Shown piece after piece: positions 12,634 to 25,503 of a DNA stretch of 64,000 nt. The DNA is taken from NCBI GenBank assembly GCA_940671915.1, contig CALNVZ010002974.1:13343022-13407021 (forward strand), given 5' to 3'. The position numbers were made by a program, and so were the translations under genes. Source of the stretch: Paracentrotus lividus (taxonomy: Eukaryota > Echinodermata > Echinoidea > Camarodonta > Echinidae). Position 1 is the first letter of the stretch. Each line of letters begins with the position of its first letter. The notes beneath the pieces were generated by a model that saw only the letters and a list, made by a program, of their open reading frames with translations, was not told where the DNA came from and ran no database searches.

Positions 12634-15600
12634 CTGGAATTCAAAATAAAAGGTTTTAATTCATCACTAGAAATCAAATGATGAGGTAAATTTTATTAAA
12701 CTTGGAATACAGTTGTTTCATTCTACATCCTAGTTTTTAAGAGAAAAAACTCGCCTCCAAACAACAGAAATGAAAAAAACTTCTAGCCTAGGTTGTCTCT
12801 GTAAATTTCCTTGCTCATTGAATACTAACAATTAAAAGCTTTGTTTGTACCTTCTTTTCCATTTGCACTTTAAAACCAATCATAGTGTTCCTGAAATCTG
12901 TCAAATGTAAACTTCATGCCTGTCTTGTAAAACTATTTACAAGAGTATAATTACCATCAACAACAAGAGTTGCAGCAGAAACGTCCTGCCCTTTCTCGTT
13001 TGTTGCTACTACACTGTAGGTGCCGGAGTCCTCTGGTCCAACTTTGGGGATTGTCAGCATGTTGTGATCCCCAGTTTGGCTGATCTGCATTATCAAAGAA
13101 GAAAATGTATTCCATATTGAAAAAGATAACAAAGTACTGTTATGTAAATGTGAAAAAGATGAGCAAAGAAAATGGGATTCCATCGGGATTCAAACCCAGG
13201 TCCTCCTGATTACTAGACAAATGCTCTACCACCTGAGCTATGGCAAGCTCTTATGGCGATGTCTGTCTCAGGCGATAGAGTACCTATTTAGTAATCAGGT
13301 CTTGGGTTTTGAATCCAGATGGAAGCCCATTTTCTGCGCTCATTTTTTTAAATATTATATATTTCTAGTCAGTTTCATCATTGGTTCAAAGTTTTTAAAA
13401 TGTAGTGTATTTCACTACCTCGTATATCTGAGTTAAATGTGAGATTAGATAGAGACCTATCAATGATATATTATGAAGAATGACAGGCTTCTACTCCTAT
13501 TTTCTATTTTCCTGAACTGTGCTTACCTCAATGTAGGGATGAGTCTGGATCTCAATGCTGTTCTTGAACCATTGTACAGTAGGTTTAGGATTACCTTGGA
13601 TCTTAACCCTGAACTGTGCTTGGTCACCAGGCTGCACTTCCAGGTCATTCAGTCGGATGACAATGGTCGGCTGGTCATCGGTACCTTGCTCTCCTGAAAA
13701 TACATAACAATGATTAAAAATGAAAACATAAAAAGGCTACATGAAATAGTGAATGAATACAAGTCCTCATGCAGAGCTCAATTTTTCTGTTAGATCTGCA
13801 TTTATACATAAAATTTCTCTAAGATATCCTACAATGAACTTTTTAACATTTAAAGAGTGCTCACATATTAAATCTCACCTGTCTACATATATTTTGGGGG
13901 GGAAAAAATTCAAAATGATAATTAGAATGTTAGCAAATCTTCTAGCCATAGATAACTCTTTTCAAATTACGATATCAGAATATGACTGCATTGTATGAAA
14001 GAAAATGATAACATTCAATAAAAAAAAAATAATAAGTGAATATCCATTGTAAATGTAATTATGTACAGTTACTCAAATCATTATATTGATTAAACAGAAA
14101 AAAAGCTAGAAATAAAACCAACTAATGCACAACATTCCCAAAATCACTGAAGCAAAAAAAAAACTTTATGCCACAGAAGAAAAAAAATCTCTCACACTTT
14201 CCCTAAGAGCATGCACAGTAGGAATGATCTGTATTCATTATATTTCAGGGATTAATTCAAGAAAATATAGTTTTATCAAAACTTCATGGATACAGGGAAT
14301 TGTATTCCTGTTGTAAATTTGAAATGCAAATTTTCGCTTTGCTAAACAAATATCAGGTCTGTACATGGCAGACATCCTTTATCTTCATATGTTTTAGCTG
14401 AACCAGTTAGAAAGTCATACACATGCAGATCACATGCAAAATAATGTATAAAAGGTTCATCTCAAAATAAAGCAAACTTCCAAACACAAGCATGCACTTA
14501 CACAGCATCTATCTCGTTGTCCTACCTTTCCACAAATGACGTCTGTTGCGTGCAGAACATATAAACCAGTACACAGCACAGAAAACATTAGCAATTCAGT
14601 ATTAATTTCAAACATGTTGCAAATTTCAAATATCATTATTATTATTAACAGTACTTTAAATAGAAAAATATTCATTATGTGTTAGTTTTACAAATTTATT
14701 TATCCCCCTACTTTATATTTTACCTTACAAAAAAAAAATCAGCCAAAACACTTTTTCAGAGTCTAGTCAGGTGTTATATGAAAGATATTCTTGCAAAAAC
14801 TATCAAATTTGCGAAGTGTTTCTTGAAAGAGCCTGTAAGCCAAAACTTTAGCTGTAGCATTCCTCTCATTCCATTTAAATCCAATTTGTATCAAGTGGGC
14901 AGTACACATGTCATGTAAGACCCTGACATTGACAGATGGTGAGGTGTGGGATAAATGGACATAGCAAGCCCAGGAGGGGGTGTTCCAGTTATCATGGTAG
15001 GTGCCTATTTATAGAACATGACATCATAAAGTACTGTTACTCAATCCATTTATACTTCTTATGATGTTAAGTACTGTTGCATTTCACATATTTGAACAGC
15101 AGTAATTTCATAAATACCCTGTTACAATTGATATAATGTGTAATTCATATCCTTGCAACATAAAAAATTAAATGTTTTGACAATACACTACCTACAATAC
15201 ATGTCAGAAATTGCTCTTTTTATAACATGTTTTCTGAGAGGCATGTGTTTGATAACCTTTGCAATTACACAATCTCTAAGTTCTTCACCATAATAATTGC
15301 ACTTCTTACATTTGATATGTTGCTCTTGCATATTAATCACCTCAAAGCTTAATTTCAAAGAATCTATTTAATTCAAATAGCAATGTTATTTATTCAAGCA
15401 ACTGATCTACTACTTACAAAACATGTTACATAAAACATGGTAACACACATCTATAAGACTGGATCTCATGTACGAGTTCAAAGTTTTAAAGATATAGTAC
15501 AATCTATGTTTATTTCTAGAGAATCATTAGGACATGGCGCAAAACAAGCACTGGATCACACACTGTTTAAAGATATTTAGTATTAGTCGTCTTGATACAG

Positions 15601-18600
15601 AATATAAGAGAGATAAATATAGCAATCTTTGTTCCATTCAGGCAACTTTTATACTTTATACCTTTTTTTCTTATCATCAGGACGGCATGGGAGGTTCTTG
15701 CATCTATATGAGGGACGGTATCAGGAGATGTTTACAACAAAGTGAAAATACAACATGCTTTTCAATGGGTGGGGTCAGGCAAAAAGTGAAGCTTTAACAG
15801 CAGCCTCAATTTCTCAACCCAACTCGAAACCCTGAAAACTGAAATTGACACTTCAGACCAAGTCAACTTGGCAACATGGCTGAATGAAAAGCAGAAACGC
15901 AAACAAATATCTCAACTTGTAAATCCTAATGTAAGTTTTGTTCATGAAAGGTAAAACACGAGTATCCACTGTATGTACATCACTGCATATAATAATTGGA
16001 AGTGTTTAAGTTCACACAGTGGTGTGTATTATGTGGACAAATTGCCATTTGCATATATATGACATTTTAACCATTTGAATTATATTCATTCAAACATATC
16101 ATCTCTTTTTATTTTCAAAATTATCTAAAGTTGTAAGTATGGTTGGAGAATTTCACAGCTAGCAGTTATTCAACCAAAACATGTCAAACTGTCTATATTT
16201 AGATTTTATGTTAGGTGAAAACAATTTAGGAAAACCAACTTTCATCGAAAGCCCTCGCATACAGAAACGCTCATTATGAAACACTCAAAGTCCACTGCAT
16301 GATGATTTCATTTTTTCCTTGATTGTAAACAATGAAAAATTTAAGTATGCATGAATAGTTCACAAACCTCACTGTGTCACTGAACGTGCACATACTCCTT
16401 CTTTGTGTATGAACATACATAACTTATCATTTGCCATAGTGCAGTGAGTGCACTATTTTGATGCCAAGGTAGTAACTGAAATCTAATACTCAAAAGAACT
16501 TACCATCAATAAGAAGAGTTGCAGATGAGACAGACACGCCAAACTCATTGGTAAGAGTGATGCGGTAGTTGCCTGCATCGCTAGGTCGCACCTGGAGGAT
16601 CAGGAGGATCTTTCTGTCACCCTCTGTGAGGAAACGGACCCGAGACGTCTCCGTGATGGAGCGCTCGTCCTTTGTCCACTTCACCTGCATGAATAGAAAT
16701 AAAAGTATAAGAAATTTTCCCTTTCTCTCTAAAATAAGTGAGGAGTTATCTAATTGTAATTAATTTTTCTTTCTTAATACCTCAGGGGGGTGTAACCCAA
16801 AGACTTACGATTGATTAAAAGTTACGATTGATTTTTTCTCGGTAGCCTCATCATGGACAGGATGCCCCAAAGTTGATGATCTTAATCCTAACCCTAGCCC
16901 TAACCCTACGCTTAATCATATACAAATCCTAATCCATGACTGTACCTGGTTTTCAAATGAGGTTACCAAGAAAAAATCAATCGTAAATTTTAATCAATCA
17001 TAAGTCTTTGTGTTACACCCCACAGGTCATATAATTTGATATCTCATAATCGGATCAATAGCAAAGCATTGAACTTATGAGGTGATTAATCCTGAGGATA
17101 TTTAATGCTGAATTCTGTTAACACCCTAGCTACAGTCAAGTATAAAGATGGGGTGCTCTGGCATTTCAGAAATGTATTCCAACTATGTAGGTACCACATT
17201 ATGTCACCTGTGCCCTGAAGCATAATGAGTTACGATCAATTTCAGACTTGAAACAAATATTCTGATTGGTTCACAGTGAGATTTTTATGTAAGAAGACCA
17301 TGCACAAAAGAAGTCTGATTGGTTACCATAGATTTGAAAGTGATCATAACTCTGTACGTTACAGGGGGCAGGATGACAAATGGCAAATTTAGATTGATGT
17401 TTAGCCTAATAATGTACAGTCCAGACAAACATCAAGATCACAGGTGATTGAGCAGATGAATTTGTCGCATGGATAGAAGAAAAGAGGAAGCTCGAGCCAC
17501 TCAGCTTATACCTTACTGCTTAATCAACCTACACCCATCAGACAGAAGGGCAGAAGAAAAATGTCAAGCAGAATACACATAAGCTGGAGCATGCACTGTG
17601 TACAAAGTACATTGGTGTGCGCCATTCAAGAGCCCCCATCACGCCATGCAGAGGGGTGGAGAAGTAGCACGCGCAGTGTACAAAATTGCGCACTAGCAGG
17701 TCACCGAGCCGAGCCATGCAACGAGATGAGCTTATCTTCATTGATTGCAAATCACTTGTGAAATTGATGTTAGTCAGGTTGGGTTATCCTTTCAAATGGA
17801 ACAAAATAAACTTACAGTGGGTGCAGGTGATCCTGAAATACGGCACTCAAGCCTGACAGTAGAGCCTTCAGATGCTATCACACTCTCCAGAGGAGCAATA
17901 AAGTCAGGTGATTGTTTGTCTATTGAAAGAGGCAAGAATGAGAGAGAGACGGGGAGGGAGATAGACATCGATGGGAACAAATAGTAAGATGGAGAGACAC
18001 AATAGACAGAGAGAGAAACACATACAGAAAGAGAGAGAGAGAGAGATAAATAAAAAATAAGAGATGAGTTATAAACCAGGACATCCAAGTTTAGTAGCTG
18101 AACAAAAAATATTATAGGGTACAGGTTTTGTTGGCAGGAGGTAAAGGTATTGATTTAACATGTTAATATACGTGGGCTGAGAAAACTGAGAAAACCTCTC
18201 TTTGTGACAGTTAAGTTCACTCATTTTACATAGAATAAACAAAACCTTAATTACTTTATTGATTATAAATTTATATAATTGATGTCTTTGTTTTACTTCA
18301 AAGAAGATTGATTTGTGGCAGTGATATCAATGATATGAATAATCAGGTGATCAGGTAATCATTCTATTTCTCTTCCTCTTGGAAGATATTAACATATTTT
18401 CATTGATACAAAACTTCAATATGTATTCCCACATCAACATTTATGCATTTATAATCACAAATATGGAGAACTTTCCATGACCGGAAAGCAACTAATTATG
18501 AAACAGGTCAGGGAAGAAAAAGCTGCCAAATATACCATCTTTTTATGTTTTCAAGTCAGCAATTAGCAATATTATTATATTATTATTTTTTTGCTTGGTC

Positions 18601-21600
18601 ACGATCACTTCTTCGTAAAATGACAGGATTCTAACAAGAAACAATCTTACTTACCATTGACCATAATGGTACATTCAGTGGTCACCACGCTAACCTCTGT
18701 CTCTGCTCGGCACTGGTACATCCCAGCGTCACCAGACGTCGGTTTCTTGATGACCAGGTAGTACACATCGCCATCGCGCAAGAATTCTACCCTGTCTGAG
18801 GGCTGAATGGGAGTATTGTTGAAGAACCATTGCACCTAAAAAAACAAAACGAATAAATGATATTAATATTGATAACAAGTGAATTAGTCAAGAATTTGTT
18901 GGAAAAGATAAATGCTAAACGATTTTAAGAAAATACAGAAAAATTGTCCTTCAAAATATACTTGCCACATGGTCTCCATGCAGTCGTAGTTTTCACGTAC
19001 AAGTTTGAAAAAGTGTCAAAAGCTTGTTTACATTTTCTAGGTCGATATGACCAATAATCTACATAATAAACATTTTATTATCAATTTTAGCCAGTTTCTC
19101 TCAATTAGCAAATTGCATTTCCACAGCTTGAGACTGGCCCACAATGCAAGTTAAAAGAGCTGTTCTGCCCAATTTTCTACACTGCGGTTAACACAAACAT
19201 GGGCAAAACAACTCGCTGTACTCGCTGCATGGGCCCCAGAGCCATTTGTGATCGTAGCTTCAGGGGATCTCCCTGTGAGAACTAAAGAATGCCTCACCTG
19301 AGCGGAGGGTTTCTCCTCAATCCTTACTCTCAGCTTGATCTCGGTGCTCTCAACGACCTGTTTGTCAGTGAGATGCTCGGTGAAGACGATGGGCTGGGCG
19401 GGTCTGACGATGACTGGTCTTGGTTCTCCTACAGGAACCCTGAAGATATAAGAAACAATGTTGACAAGATTATTGTTAAGGTACCTTAGGAATATATAAA
19501 CAATAGAAAGGCAATTTTAGACATTATTTTGGAAACTCACCAAATGATGGTTCTTATGATCGCATAGCATTGACTCTGACATTAGGGAACTACTGTTCAT
19601 GGTCTCATACATGTAGATGGCCAAGAAAAGCTGAGAGCAGACATGCCATATACCTGTTCTTCCTTTTGCTTTTGTTTTGCCTTGTTTTTGTTTTTTTCTT
19701 CATTTTGCTATAAGATTAAGTGTCTAAATTTTTCAACAACGCTGGTATTTTTCATGCATCAAAATGAAAATGTTAAAAGTACACAGAGAAATAAAAGGCA
19801 GGAGAAACTTACATGACACCAGAGACATTGATGACGATGTTAACAGTCTCTGAGCCTCTTTCGTTCTCTGCGACCACTGTGTATGTGCCTCCCGCATCTG
19901 GCCTTGGATTCTTGATTACCAAGGTATGCACTGTCTCCTCTTTGATGATCTATGATAATAATAATAATCATCATAATAAAAAATAATAATAATCATTTAT
20001 GACAATAATGGCTCAAAGCACTTTGCAGGATTACAGTATATTATTACCCTATTTATTGGATTCTACTTCATGTTTTTAGACAGCCATTTACAGGCACCTT
20101 ATATGGAATCATCCTCCCATGTACCCATTTACACCTGGGTGGAGTGAAGTGAATGTTGATAGAATGCATAACCCAAGGACATACAAGTAATTGTGGGAGC
20201 TGGGAATCGAACCCACGACCTTTGCACCCCTAAGCAAGTTCTACGACTGCTAGACTATGGCACATTTCACAGATATAATACTATTTCAAATATCAAGATA
20301 TGCACAAAATGTAATCTGCTGGCCTGAAGCCACCAATAAGTTGCCAGAGTTTATTTGTTTGGTTTAATGTTTTATTATGTTTTTGTTTTTTTCCTTCTGA
20401 AATTAGAGATTTCAATCTTTCAAATATAATAAAACCTGCTTACCTCCACTTCCTCTGTCTCCACGATCTCTACATCATTCTGTAGCCATGTGACCTTGGG
20501 AGGGGGCTGTCCCCTGATCCTGAAGTGAAGCCTGATTGGTTGGCCAACTGGGATATCAAGATGGCTCATTTGGGACTGAATAGGAACGATGTGGGGTGCT
20601 GGAGTGAGGGCAGCATTTACTGTAACAAATAAAATAATTGTTGGAAATAAATCTTAATATAAAGTGGTGTTTTGTATACATGATTAGCTATGATGAGCAT
20701 GATAGAGTTGCAATGTGGTCAGAATTTTCAGAAAGTATAGCTTTAGTCAAATTTATCTGCCATACATGGAGGAATAAGGGTAGTTTTTGGTGAAGCAAGA
20801 CTGTAGTCAAATTCCTTTTAAGAAAAAAAATGCAGGATTGTACAGTATTATATTTTTGGAGTAAAAAAAATGATGGAAGTATAAACTAATGTGTAGAGGT
20901 CTCAGGCAAGCTGAGCTGCTGATACCTTCTGAAATAATGGTAAACTTGAAATGATAAATAAATAGAAAGGAATTCAACTTGTACCAGCCTACCTTTGACA
21001 GTGATGTTGCATGTGGTAGTATCCTGTCCTGCAGGGTTGGTAGCCTTGCAGACATACCGACCTTCATCCTCCAAGAATGCTTCCCTCACATCCAACCTAG
21101 CAACGCTCTCCACGAAGCTCATCTCATACTGGGGCTTCCCCGTGATGGGTTTATCGTCCTTATACCAGGTGATGCGGGGTGTGGGTTGACCCGTCACACG
21201 GATGGCGATCTTGATAGGCTCACCCTCTGACACCTCGATGTCGTTGAGACGACTCTGGAAGCGGGGGGCGCTGGCTGCACCCATGAGGGGCATGGCATCA
21301 GGTTGGGTGAAGAAGCGGGATTGGAGGGGTGCAAAGGTTGGCTCTGCCTGAACTGGTTCCACCTCCATATGCTCTCTGAAATGAATAGGACCAAGTGGAT
21401 CATAATTAATATATGTTATCCTTATTTCCCTTTACTACTTGTGACGCCATATGAAATAAAATACTTGCATCAAAATATATTATGGAGAGCAAATTTTAAT
21501 CTTGAAACTTACGAATTTCGATTGACACATGACTTAGGTAAAAGAGGCATGTATAGAATGCAATACACATTTTGCAAGTTTACAATACAAACTGCTCTTG

Positions 21601-24600
21601 AACTAATTTTTATTTAACATGTGTCAGCTTCTTGCGTCTTTGAAATTTCAACAATTTCAACAAACATAAAACTGTTTTATCAACATTTGAATTAACCAAA
21701 ATAGCTGCTGGTGTAGTGAATAATGAGGAAAGTTTCAAAATCCAAAGTATGATTACTTACTCTGGAGGTACAACATCAATCTCAATGGATGTTGATTCTT
21801 GTCCCTTGTCATTCTCTGCCACCACTGTGTAGGTACCGGAATACTCAGGCTTAGCTTCTTTGATGACCAGTTTGTAGTCTGTCTCTTCAGTGATGATCTA
21901 CAATACGTGAATAAAAAAATATATATCAAGATATATGTTCAAAAATAATTCAAATTCACTTCACTAATATCCTTTGGCAAAAAATCTCTACATTAGATAA
22001 TCTCCTACCAGATGGAAACATAACTGAGGTTTGATTGACATCTGAAATGGTAACTGGCTGGAATCATCCTCTGACAGACTAAATTGAATAGGGCTTGAAT
22101 CTTGAGATTCTCCCCCACGAAATAGCAAACTAATAACATCCATATTACCGTTTATCTAGACTAATTCTGATCGCGCTATTTGGATGGTTCAGAAATAGCT
22201 AATGGAGACAGGTTTAGAGAGTCAAAAATGTCCATGCAGGCAAGTCTTTATCCAATGGTCAGGCATTACTCCATACGTAAAGCATTTTAGATGTAGTCTA
22301 TTTTCTGGAATATCATTATAGTTAGTAAAAGCAGTATTGTTCACCTCCATATCTGGTGTCTCCTTCACAGGTACCCCGTCATGGTACCAGCGCACCACTG
22401 GAGGAGGGAAGGCTTCAATCCTGAACTTGAGTACAATGGGCTGACCCACTGGAATCTCAAGACGACTGGACTCGTGGGAGATAGGTTTGATGACAGGTGG
22501 AGCTTGAGGTAAAGCTACAGAGACAGAAAGGACAACCAAGAAATAATTGTATATACAATGCGCAAAAAATAATGACACAGTAAACATACATAGGCAGAAG
22601 AGCAATAAAGTAACCTGTTGTACATTCATTCAAAAAAATTCTTCTGTGTACTTTCTATACGATGTTTTAAAATGTCTATCCAAATATCACTTAAAGACCT
22701 AAAAATCATGTCTTCGTCAGTTACACATAGTTGAGTTTTATCCTTTCTAATATTACTGATCCTTGTGGAGGAAATATATTATTTTATTGTTTGTAGGTAA
22801 TCGCCCCTTAGTGGTGCCATGATTGACTGTGCACCGATGTCTTATTAACCAAGCCTTTATCATCAAGTAAGTGTCTTCCTCATTCAGGTGGCAGTGGTGG
22901 GATATGAACCCTGACTAAAAATTTGGGTTGAAAAATACTCAAAAATTGTGATTATAACTTTTCACTAAAACCATTTGACCTCAGGCAGGAAGCCTTTAAG
23001 TGATTGGTCTTTACAGACAGGTGATCTCTATGTACAGTTGATGATGATGATGATGATGATGATGATTATAACGATGAACAACATTGGTAAAGCGTCATTT
23101 ATTGGCAAAAACATTTCAAGGGCTTCTTGCTCCATCAATATGACACACATTATTTGGTGTTCCTGAAAATGATAGGTTTCGAGTTCAGGTTTTGGAAAGG
23201 GTTAATGTTGTTACAATTGTGAAGTTTCATTGGTAGAGAGTTCCAAAGACTAACAGCAAATGAAGAGAAGGCCCTATACCCATATTCACTCTTTAGTGCT
23301 TGTCTGTTCTACAATACACTGAGGTCCAGAAACTTACATTTGACTTGCACCCTTCCTGAGGTAACATCCCGGCCCAGATGGTTGGTTGCCTGGCAGGTGT
23401 AGAGACCAGCATCCTCCAGGAATGCTTCCCTTACATCCAGACGAGCAACGCTCTCCATGAAGCTCAGGTCATACTGGGGCTCCTCCTTGGTCAGCTCCTT
23501 GTTATCTGTGTAACATATGGATTTAATGATACATGCAGAGATTTGAATTCTTGTGGCTAATATTGTTACATCGCATTCCAATCTATTTACTGTCAACTTC
23601 ATCATCTATTACAAGGCGACAAAAAATCAGCATATGTATTGCTCATACTTTAAAGAAATAATGTCTTTGTATGAAAGGCACTGCCAAAACATGCATTATC
23701 ATTATTACCATAACCAACATCACCCTCACCAAGACAAGCTGCTCAAGGTTTTTTTTTATCAGGTTTGTAAAAGACATGCTCATTAAAACCACTTGTATTA
23801 GCTATTATTATCATCATCATCATCATCACCATCATCATCATAATAAATTTTTTGAAATGTTTTTTATTTTTCTATCCCCAGAAGCAATTTCTATCATGAC
23901 CACCATCCTGGGTTTTCTTCTCACCTTTGTACCATATGATATCAGGTATAGGCATGCCAGCCACCTTGCATGTCAGCTCAAACGGTTGCCCATCAGGGAC
24001 AACCATATCCTTCAGTCTGGTTTTGAACCTGGGTGCAGTACCCGGTGGTGTCTTGGCTACCGGTGCTGGGGCACTCTGTACCTCCTCTTGCTTGATAGGT
24101 ATGCTACAATCAACATAGATATAAAAGAACATTAATGCTGTGACCATCAGGGACCACCATATCTTTCAAGCTAGTCTTGGACCTGGGTGCAGTACCTGGT
24201 GGTGTCTTGGCTACCAGTGTTGGGGCACTCTGTACCTCCTCTTTCTTGATAGGTATGCTACTATCAACATAGATATAGAAGAATATTCATGCTATGGCCA
24301 TTAGCCACATCCTTTACTCTGGATTTAAACTGGATTTAAACCTGGGATCATTTGTTATAAATGCAATCCAGGGTGTTATTACATTAACAGTTACTATAAT
24401 AGTAACTTTGCCATGGTAATGCTACTCAACAGCCAATCAAAATGCATAAAAATTACTATTGATGGCAAAGTTACCATAATAGCCTTATGAAACAGGGCAC
24501 AGGAGACTCTCTCATTTCAAACTGTGCCTTTCCATATTTCTCCTATACTCTGGTTCACCCCGCCCCCTCCCATCTTTCTGGGCTTAATTTCCCCCTTCTC

Positions 24601-25472
24601 CCATATCATTGTATCACTATAATGTGAAGACAAATGTGTGCTACAATATAGCGTAAACATCACATTCAGTTTGCTTACTATTATTCTACAACATTATGAA
24701 GACTGTATTACACAAAACACAAAAACAATGTAGACTTACACGACAGGTGGGCGTGGCACGTTGATTTCAACACTGGAAGATTCCTTTCCTTTTTCATTCT
24801 CAGCTTTGATAGTGAATGTGCCAGTGTCATCAGGCTCTGCTTGGCTGATCTGCATTGTGTAGGTGGTATCCTCTTTCACAACCTTAACAAAAACAAACAA
24901 ACACACAAAAACAATCAAGTGTAGTAATATATGTGGGAAACTTCAAGGGGGAGATTTCATCAGAAGGAAATCCTTAAGTGTTGAAGATCAGCTGAAAAAA
25001 GGGCCAATCTAACAGACCTGGCATTACAGCATGATAGTTTTTTGTAAGTGCAGAAGGTATCAGCCTTATAGGAATTCATTTTGTTAAACCCAATCCCCCA
25101 TTCGGGACACTGTACACATACCGCTATCCCGTGTAAATAATATGGTATCATTATCCTTATCATTATTATTATTATTCACATGCTTCGAGAACTTAAAATG
25201 TCAACTGAATGTCACTTATAGTTCATACATTAATCCTCCCATCTGGTCTAAGTAGAAGGTCATTGTGATGCAACACGACCGTAGGCTCAGGGTTATTATT
25301 ATATTATTATTATTATCATTATCATTACCATCATCAGAATCATTATTTTTATCTTTATTAACACGCTTCAAGCTTTGAAAATGTCAAATGAACGTCATGT
25401 AGTTCATACCTTGATCCTTCCATCTGGTCTAAGTGGATGGTCATTGTGATGCCAGGTGACTGTAGGCTCAGC

Positions 25473-25503
<31 letters not shown>

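Noticed and set aside
13173-13246. Functional tRNA gene
   Set aside because: Acceptor stem pairing is poor, and it is one arm of an inverted repeat pair with a shared non-tRNA flank, typical of a tRNA-derived repeat.
20807-21067. Overlapping open frames on both strands at Ig9
   Set aside because: Shadows of exon 39 in other frames; only the 20993-21375 frame has the Ig motif and matching splice phases.
22780-22925. SINE-like sequence with GGATATGAACCC
   Set aside because: Only a partial B-box-like match and no A box or tail; not strong enough for a feature.
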